Shown here: positions 9,510 to 12,707 of the stretch, piece after piece | Position numbering within the stretch: position 1 is the first letter of the stretch | Layout: every line of letters begins with the position of its first letter | The notes under the pieces: model-generated | Told to the model about the DNA's origin: nothing | Databases searched by the model: none | Seen by the model: the letters and a program-made list of their open reading frames with translations, nothing else | Translations under genes and position numbers: made by a program | Origin: JAWLGW01 sp964569055 | GTDB taxonomy: Bacteria > Planctomycetota > J058 | Reading direction: 5' to 3' | NCBI GenBank assembly: GCA_964569055.1 | Contig: CAZMSZ010000213.1 | Coordinates: 1-12,707 of the forward strand | Length of the DNA: 12,707 nucleotides

Positions 9510-9536
9510 CGTTGATTCCAGAATCCGTTGGTTGAC
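9502..9536. promoter_or_regulatory. Operator-like palindrome and phased TTGAT repeats between the two citrate synthase genes
   Basis: ATCAACGTTGAT (9505-9516) is a perfect 12-bp palindrome and overlaps another, TTGATCAA (9502-9509). TTGAT occurs at 9502 and 9512, and TTGAC at 9532: steps of 10 and 20 bp, that is, on one face of the helix. It is among the most AT-rich spots in the window and overlaps the -35 of the minus-strand promoter. It is a good candidate binding site for the adjacent DNA-binding citrate synthase homologue, by inference. Confidence 0.5.
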
Positions 9537-9571
9537 GCCGTCGTCCATCCGTCCACCCGGAGGCAGCGCGC

Positions 9572-10852
9572 ATGACCCGACCCGAGCCCGGCGAGGAGGG
9601 GCTCTCCGCCCGCGAGGCGGCGGCCCTGCTCGGGGTCGACGTGCGCAGCCTGTACGCCTACGTCAGCCGGGGGCGCCTGCGCAGCCTGCCCGGGCCCGGC
9701 CGCGCGCGCCGCTACGCCCGCGAGGAGGTGGAGCGGCTGCTCGCCACGCGCGGCGCGCGCGGCGACCTCGCGCGCCACGAGGAGCGGCTCGCGCAGGGGA
9801 CGCTCCGCTGGGGCGCGCCGGTCCTCGAGTCGTCGGTCACGCAGGTCACGCCCGAGGGGCCGCGCTACCGCGGCCAGCCGGCGCTGGCGCTGGCGCGCGG
9901 CGGGGTGTCGTTCGAGGCGGCGGCCGAGCTGCTGTGGACGGGGACGCTCCCCGCGGAGCCGCCGGTGTGGCGCGCGCCCCTGGCGGAGGGGCTCGGCGTC
10001 GCGCCGCGCGCGCTCCCGAGCGGTGCCGACCCGCTGGCGCTGCTCGCCGCGCTGGTGCCCGCCCTCGGCGCTCGCGACCCGGGCCGGTTCGACCGCACGC
10101 CGGGCGCGGTGCTCCCGCGGGCGCGTCGCCTGCTGCGCCGCATGGCGGCCGCGCTGGCGCACAGCGGCCCGGCCCGCGGTGAGCGCGCGGCGCGCCGGCA
10201 GGAGCGCGCGCTGCGCGCCAAGAGCGTGGCGGGCGCGCTGGCGGGCGCCCTGGGCGCGCGGGGCGGGGCGCGCGCCGTACGGGCGCTCGACGTGGCGCTG
10301 GTGCTGTGGGCCGACCACGAGCTCAACGTGTCCGCCTTCGCGACCCGCGTGGTCGCCTCGGCCGACGCCGACCTGTACGCCTGCCTGAGCGCCGGGCTGG
10401 GCGCGCTGGCTGGCCCCAAGCACGGCGGCGCGCTCGACCGGATCGAGGCGCTCGTCGCGGCGGCCGGCGAGCCCGAGGGCGCCCGCCGCGCGCTCCACGA
10501 CTGGACCCGCCGCGGCGAGGCGCTGCCCGGGTTCGGCCACCCGCTCTACCCGGGCGGCGACCCGCGCGCGACCCCGCTGCTCGAGGCCGCCCGCGCGCTG
10601 GCGCCGCGGTCCCGCCGCGTGGCCACGGCCTTCGCGCTGATCGAGGCGGTGGAGCGCCACAACGGCCTGCGCCCCGCGGTCGACACCGGCCTGGTCGCGC
10701 TGGCCGCCGCGCTCGGCCTCGAGCCTGGCGCCGCCGCCGGCGTGGCCGCGCTCGGCCGCTGCGCTGGGCTGGTGGCCCATACGCTCGAGCAGTACGCGGC
10801 AGGGTTCCTGATCCGCCCGCGCGCGCGCTACCGCGCCTCGCTGGGCGGTTGA
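9572..10852 (+). CDS. Citrate synthase family protein fused to an N-terminal MerR/excisionase-type helix-turn-helix, 426 aa
   Basis: Residues 10-60 form a small winged helix-turn-helix of the MerR/excisionase (HTH_17) kind: LSAREAAALLGVDVRSLYAY, then SRGRLRSLPGPGRARRYA as the wing and EEVERLLA. A linker leads into a full citrate synthase domain (about 80-426): DHELNVSAF with H249, GPKHGG with H284, GFGHPLYPGGDPRA with H323 and R332, VDTG with D371, R396 in GRCAGLVAHTLEQ, and R415 in LIRPRARY. The oxaloacetate-binding arginines and the catalytic His/His/Asp are thus all present. HR in the usual GHRVY motif is HP here. ATG at 9572 has GGAGG eight bases upstream. It lies head to head with the plain citrate synthase, across an operator-like palindrome. 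Possible roles are a metabolite-sensing repressor or activator, an enzyme that regulates its own synthesis, or a subunit partner of the other synthase. Such fusions exist in databases as a family, but I know of no settled function. Confidence 0.93.
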   Translation: MTRPEPGEEGLSAREAAALLGVDVRSLYAYVSRGRLRSLPGPGRARRYAREEVERLLATRGARGDLARHEERLAQGTLRWGAPVLESSVTQVTPEGPRYRGQPALALARGGVSFEAAAELLWTGTLPAEPPVWRAPLAEGLGVAPRALPSGADPLALLAALVPALGARDPGRFDRTPGAVLPRARRLLRRMAAALAHSGPARGERAARRQERALRAKSVAGALAGALGARGGARAVRALDVALVLWADHELNVSAFATRVVASADADLYACLSAGLGALAGPKHGGALDRIEALVAAAGEPEGARRALHDWTRRGEALPGFGHPLYPGGDPRATPLLEAARALAPRSRRVATAFALIEAVERHNGLRPAVDTGLVALAAALGLEPGAAAGVAALGRCAGLVAHTLEQYAAGFLIRPRARYRASLGG

Positions 10853-11238
10853 GGCATTGGCCGCGGCATTGGCGGCAGCGGAGCGAACTGAGGCTCCATG
10901 GGGGCGAGGAGGAAGGCGAGCACCAGGATCGACGCGAGCAGCACCGCGAGCGCGACCAGCCCCAGCGCCAGGAACGGGCCGCGGACGCGGGGCGCGGCCC
11001 CTTTCTCGGTGAGCGCCGCGACGGCGCGCGCCCGCGCACGAGGCGCGGGCTTCACGCCGTCGCCGGTCAGCGGCTGCTCCCCGCCGCAGGCGCTGCAGGC
11101 TCCGTGCTCGTTCCAGCAGGCGGCGTGGAGCCAGGCCATGCAGCCGGCGCAGGCGGTCTTGTCGTCGACCGGGGCCACCGCGTCCTTGCAGTACGGGCAG
11201 GTCGGGTGGTCGACCCCGATGCGCTGCTGCTCGATCAT
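10828..11238 (-). CDS. Membrane-anchored RING/PHD-like zinc finger protein, 136 aa
   Basis: An N-terminal zinc-binding module has eight ligands in C4HC3 order: C14, C17, C30, C33, H38, C41, C48, C51 (CPYC, ACAGC, WLHAACW, GACSACG). This resembles the prokaryotic RING finger family 1 pattern and should bind two zinc ions in cross-brace fashion. A basic linker (about 60-88) is followed by one transmembrane helix (about 89-111) and a short Pro/Met tail (LPPMPRPMPQPP). The basic linker suggests the finger is cytoplasmic. It may mediate protein contacts or, if ligase-like, ubiquitin-type transfer; no partner enzyme is visible here. ATG at 11238 has no Shine-Dalgarno but stands where transcription should begin (leaderless). 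The start aligns with that of the paralogue at 11279-11692. Its last 25 bases overlap the end of the convergent HTH-citrate synthase gene. Confidence 0.85.
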   Translation of the reverse strand: MIEQQRIGVDHPTCPYCKDAVAPVDDKTACAGCMAWLHAACWNEHGACSACGGEQPLTGDGVKPAPRARARAVAALTEKGAAPRVRGPFLALGLVALAVLLASILVLAFLLAPMEPQFAPLPPMPRPMPQPPSEAR

Positions 11239-11244
11239 GGCGGC

Positions 11245-11272
11245 AGGATAGCACCGCGAGCGAGCGCGCCAA
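11245..11272 (-). promoter_or_regulatory. Putative leaderless promoter of the distal RING-like gene
   Basis: On the minus strand TTGGCG (11272-11267), a 16-bp spacer and TATCCT (11250-11245). The -10 ends six bases before the ATG at 11238, so the A of the ATG would be the first transcribed base. This fits the absence of a Shine-Dalgarno sequence. Confidence 0.5.
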
Positions 11273-11278
11273 CGGCGA

Positions 11279-11692
11279 TCAGCCCCGCCCGAGCAGGCGC
11301 CAGAGCACGACGGCCGAGAGGCCCAGGGCCAGCGCCACGACCACGATCGCCAGCCCCAGGGGGAGCGTCTTCCAGGCGACGAGCACGAGGATCGCGTCGA
11401 GCAGGCCGGTGATCAGGAGCGCGATCGCGTTCACGAACCAGTCGGCGAGCGACCACGAAGGGCCCTGGCCCTCGTCGGCCGGGCGGAGCTCCTCCTCGTG
11501 GGCGCGGTCGGTCCTGCCGAGGGCCTGGACCGCACCGCAGGCGCTGCACGCCCCGTGCTCCGACCAGCAGTCGGTGTGGTGCCAGGCCATGCAGGCGTCG
11601 CAGGCGGTCTTGCGCGCGCCGGGCGCTACCGCGTCGCGGCAGTAGGGGCAGCGGGGATGCTCGACGGCGACCTGCCGCTCGCGCTCGGCCAC
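11279..11692 (-). CDS. Membrane-anchored RING/PHD-like zinc finger protein, paralogue, 137 aa
   Basis: The zinc-binding module has the same spacing as its neighbour: C15, C18, C31, C34, H39, C42, C49, C52. Shared strings include CPYCxDAVAP, KTAC, CMAWxH and EHGACSACG, so the two are recent paralogues or strongly constrained. After an acidic-to-mixed linker (about 55-80), the C-terminal half differs: two hydrophobic helices (about 84-106 and 110-134) instead of one, with no Pro/Met tail. The GTG start at 11692-11690 lies 5 nt after the stop of the gene in front and has no strong ribosome site, suggesting coupled translation. It also matches the paralogue's start to within one residue. Longer in-frame starts upstream run through the coding sequence of the 212-aa gene and are rejected. 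Probable role: a membrane-tethered protein-interaction or RING-type module; substrate unknown. Confidence 0.82.
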   Translation of the reverse strand: MAERERQVAVEHPRCPYCRDAVAPGARKTACDACMAWHHTDCWSEHGACSACGAVQALGRTDRAHEEELRPADEGQGPSWSLADWFVNAIALLITGLLDAILVLVAWKTLPLGLAIVVVALALGLSAVVLWRLLGRG

Positions 11693-11697
11693 CGAGG

Positions 11698-12336
11698 TCA
11701 GTCGCCGTCCACGAGGCCCGAGCCGGCCACCCAAGCCTCTCCGGCGCGCCCCTCCCACACCAGGAACGTGGCCTCCTCGGTCGAGCCGCTGGCCCGGATC
11801 ACCGCCTCGTCGTCGAACCCGGGCAGGCGCTGGAGGCGCTTCAGCAGGGGGGCGGCCGCCTCGCCGGGGACCGCGCAGCCGGCCTCGCCCTCGCCGACCA
11901 GCAGCCAGTACACGTCGTCCACGAACGGCCCCTCGTCGGTGGTCACGATCAGCACCCGCACGAGCTGATCCCAGCGGATCTCCTCGACCTTGCCGCCGAT
12001 CTGGCGGCGCACCCCGCGGGCGTCGATCTCCACCATGGCCTGCCTCTCCCTCTCGGCTCGCCTGCGCGCCGCGGCTCCCTCGTCGGGCGCCGCGAAGGCG
12101 CTCGCGGCGCCCGCCGGATCCTGCCCTGGACCCGTCCCGTGAAGGAGCCCCACCGCGAGGAACACCGCGCCGAGCACGGCGAAGCCCGCGCACACGGCCA
12201 CGAAGTCGCCCGTGCCGAGCGCGAGGTCCAGGGCGGCGAAGCCCCCGAACAGGAAGAGGTTCAGCGCGCCGCAGGAGACCAGGGTGCGCGCCCGCTCGCG
12301 CTCGGCCCACTCCTCCACGCTCTCGGGCGCGCTCAA
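11698..12336 (-). CDS. Two-TM protein with a conserved soluble C-terminal domain, function unknown, 212 aa
   Basis: A short N-terminal charged helix is followed by two transmembrane helices (about 20-38 and 44-66), an Ala-rich coiled linker with a basic run (ARRRAERER, 90-98), and a soluble domain (about 101-197). The domain contains VEIDARGVRR, EEIRWDQLVRVLIVTTDEGP, a DVYWLLVGEGEAGCAVP strand pair, LLKRLQRLPGFDDEAVI, and a final GSTEEATFLVWEGR. I remember similar unnamed domains in other GC-rich bacteria (RWDxLVxVxIVTTDEGP...LPGFDNEAV), with the look of a PH-like fold; that is recall and not proof. The start is TTG at 12336-12334, overlapping the upstream gene's TGA (TTGA), with GAGG upstream; a GTG six codons later is the alternative. 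It lies between protoporphyrinogen oxidase and the RING-like gene, apparently in one transcript. Confidence 0.8.
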   Translation of the reverse strand: MSAPESVEEWAERERARTLVSCGALNLFLFGGFAALDLALGTGDFVAVCAGFAVLGAVFLAVGLLHGTGPGQDPAGAASAFAAPDEGAAARRRAERERQAMVEIDARGVRRQIGGKVEEIRWDQLVRVLIVTTDEGPFVDDVYWLLVGEGEAGCAVPGEAAAPLLKRLQRLPGFDDEAVIRASGSTEEATFLVWEGRAGEAWVAGSGLVDGD

Positions 12337-12707
12337 GCGACCTCGCCCGCTCGGCGCGCCAGGATCCGGGCGGCGGTCGCGGCGCCGTCGGCCGCCACGT
12401 CGACCACCGACACCCCGCGATACGCGGCGCCCGTGAGGTGCAGCCCGGGCCAGCGCGCGAGCGCCCGCTCGATCGCGCTCAGGCGGGCGGCGTGACCCAG
12501 CTCGTACTGCGGGATCGCGCGGCGGTGGCGGAGCAGGTGGACCTGCTCGGGCTCGCGGGTGATCCCGAGCAGCGGGTCGAGCTCGCGGCGCACGACCTCG
12601 AGCAGCGCCGGGTCGTCGCGCTCGAGCAGCGCGCCGTCGCGGCGTCCGCCCAGGAGCGCGCGGAGCTGCACCTTCCCCTCCGGCGCCGCCGCCGGGAAGG
12701 TGGCCGA
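12333..12707 (-). CDS. hemG: Protoporphyrinogen oxidase (HemY/PPOX type), C-terminal 124 aa; cut by window edge
   Basis: The visible C-terminus is characteristic of the FAD-dependent, oxygen-type protoporphyrinogen oxidase, which makes protoporphyrin IX in the next-to-last step of haem synthesis. It shows SATFPAAAPEGKVQLRALLG, then VRRELDPLLGI, AIPQYELGHAARL and a final FAD-binding stretch LTGAAYRGVSVVDVAADG. The family more usually has GNAYRGVGVxDC at that last site, so there are mild departures. The frame is open through position 12707 and the N-terminus lies outside the window. GTG at 12671 is internal and not the start. The stop at 12335-12333 overlaps the next gene's TTG start. The symbol follows common bacterial usage for this family, called hemY in Bacillus; it is unrelated to the E. 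coli flavodoxin-like HemG. Confidence 0.88.
   Translation of the reverse strand, partial: SATFPAAAPEGKVQLRALLGGRRDGALLERDDPALLEVVRRELDPLLGITREPEQVHLLRHRRAIPQYELGHAARLSAIERALARWPGLHLTGAAYRGVSVVDVAADGAATAARILARRAGEVA

Noticed and set aside
9438..9548. 37-residue N-terminal extension of the plain citrate synthase
   Set aside because: It would be encoded by the promoter and operator island. The ATG at 9437 has GGAGGAG upstream and gives the usual family N-terminus.
9506..11272. 588-residue minus-strand frame opposite the HTH-citrate synthase
   Set aside because: Shadow frame. It starts in the region of the true RING-like gene in another frame and lacks any conserved motif.

Overview
This is a very GC-rich stretch (strong G/C bias at third codon positions) that looks like bacterial chromosome. 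It combines an Hanks-type Ser/Thr kinase with a membrane anchor and WD40-like C-terminus, a PEGA-type lipoprotein, a very long exported TPR protein, bacterial RING-like zinc fingers and haem biosynthesis. That gene mix and composition suggest a large-genome bacterium such as a planctomycete or myxobacterium. This is an inference from style, not a phylogenetic placement. Nothing in the window looks mobile: I see no transposase, integrase, tRNA, rRNA or CRISPR array. A run of exactly 100 N at 3551-3650 is a scaffold gap of unknown true length.

Layout. (1) Positions 1-4620, minus strand: a CvpA-like membrane protein interrupted by the gap, then a segment with two tandem beta-sandwich-like repeats (probably the rest of the same gene), then, with a 4-base overlap, a 944-residue secreted TPR protein. 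(2) Positions 4621-4812: a divergent control region rich in dyad symmetries, including a perfect 14-bp palindrome. (3) Positions 4813-7755, plus strand: a PEGA-like lipoprotein and a Ser/Thr kinase/WD40 protein, 18 bp apart, probably an operon for envelope-linked signalling. (4) Positions 7903-8310, plus strand: an unrecognised 135-residue protein. Its leader can fold into two abutting perfect hairpins, the second of which buries both the Shine-Dalgarno sequence and the start codon. (5) Positions 8311-8370: an inverted-repeat terminator between convergent genes. (6) Positions 8358-10852: two divergent citrate synthase family genes, one plain (minus strand) and one with an N-terminal MerR/excisionase-type DNA-binding domain (plus strand). 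The 134 bp between them hold an AT-rich island with a 12-bp palindrome and helically phased TTGAT repeats that overlap a good promoter for the plain enzyme. (7) Positions 10828-12707, minus strand: the C-terminal part of protoporphyrinogen oxidase (cut by the window edge), a two-TM protein of unknown function, and two paralogous membrane-anchored RING-like zinc fingers. The last of these has its own apparently leaderless promoter.

The most interesting candidate system is the citrate synthase pair. A citrate synthase fold fused to a DNA-binding domain sits divergently from a stand-alone citrate synthase and faces an operator-like palindrome. The fused protein keeps all the oxaloacetate-binding and catalytic positions I can align, so it could be a metabolite-sensing regulator, an enzyme, or both. 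The self-sequestering leader at 7849-7903 and the paired RING-like membrane proteins are the next most interesting.
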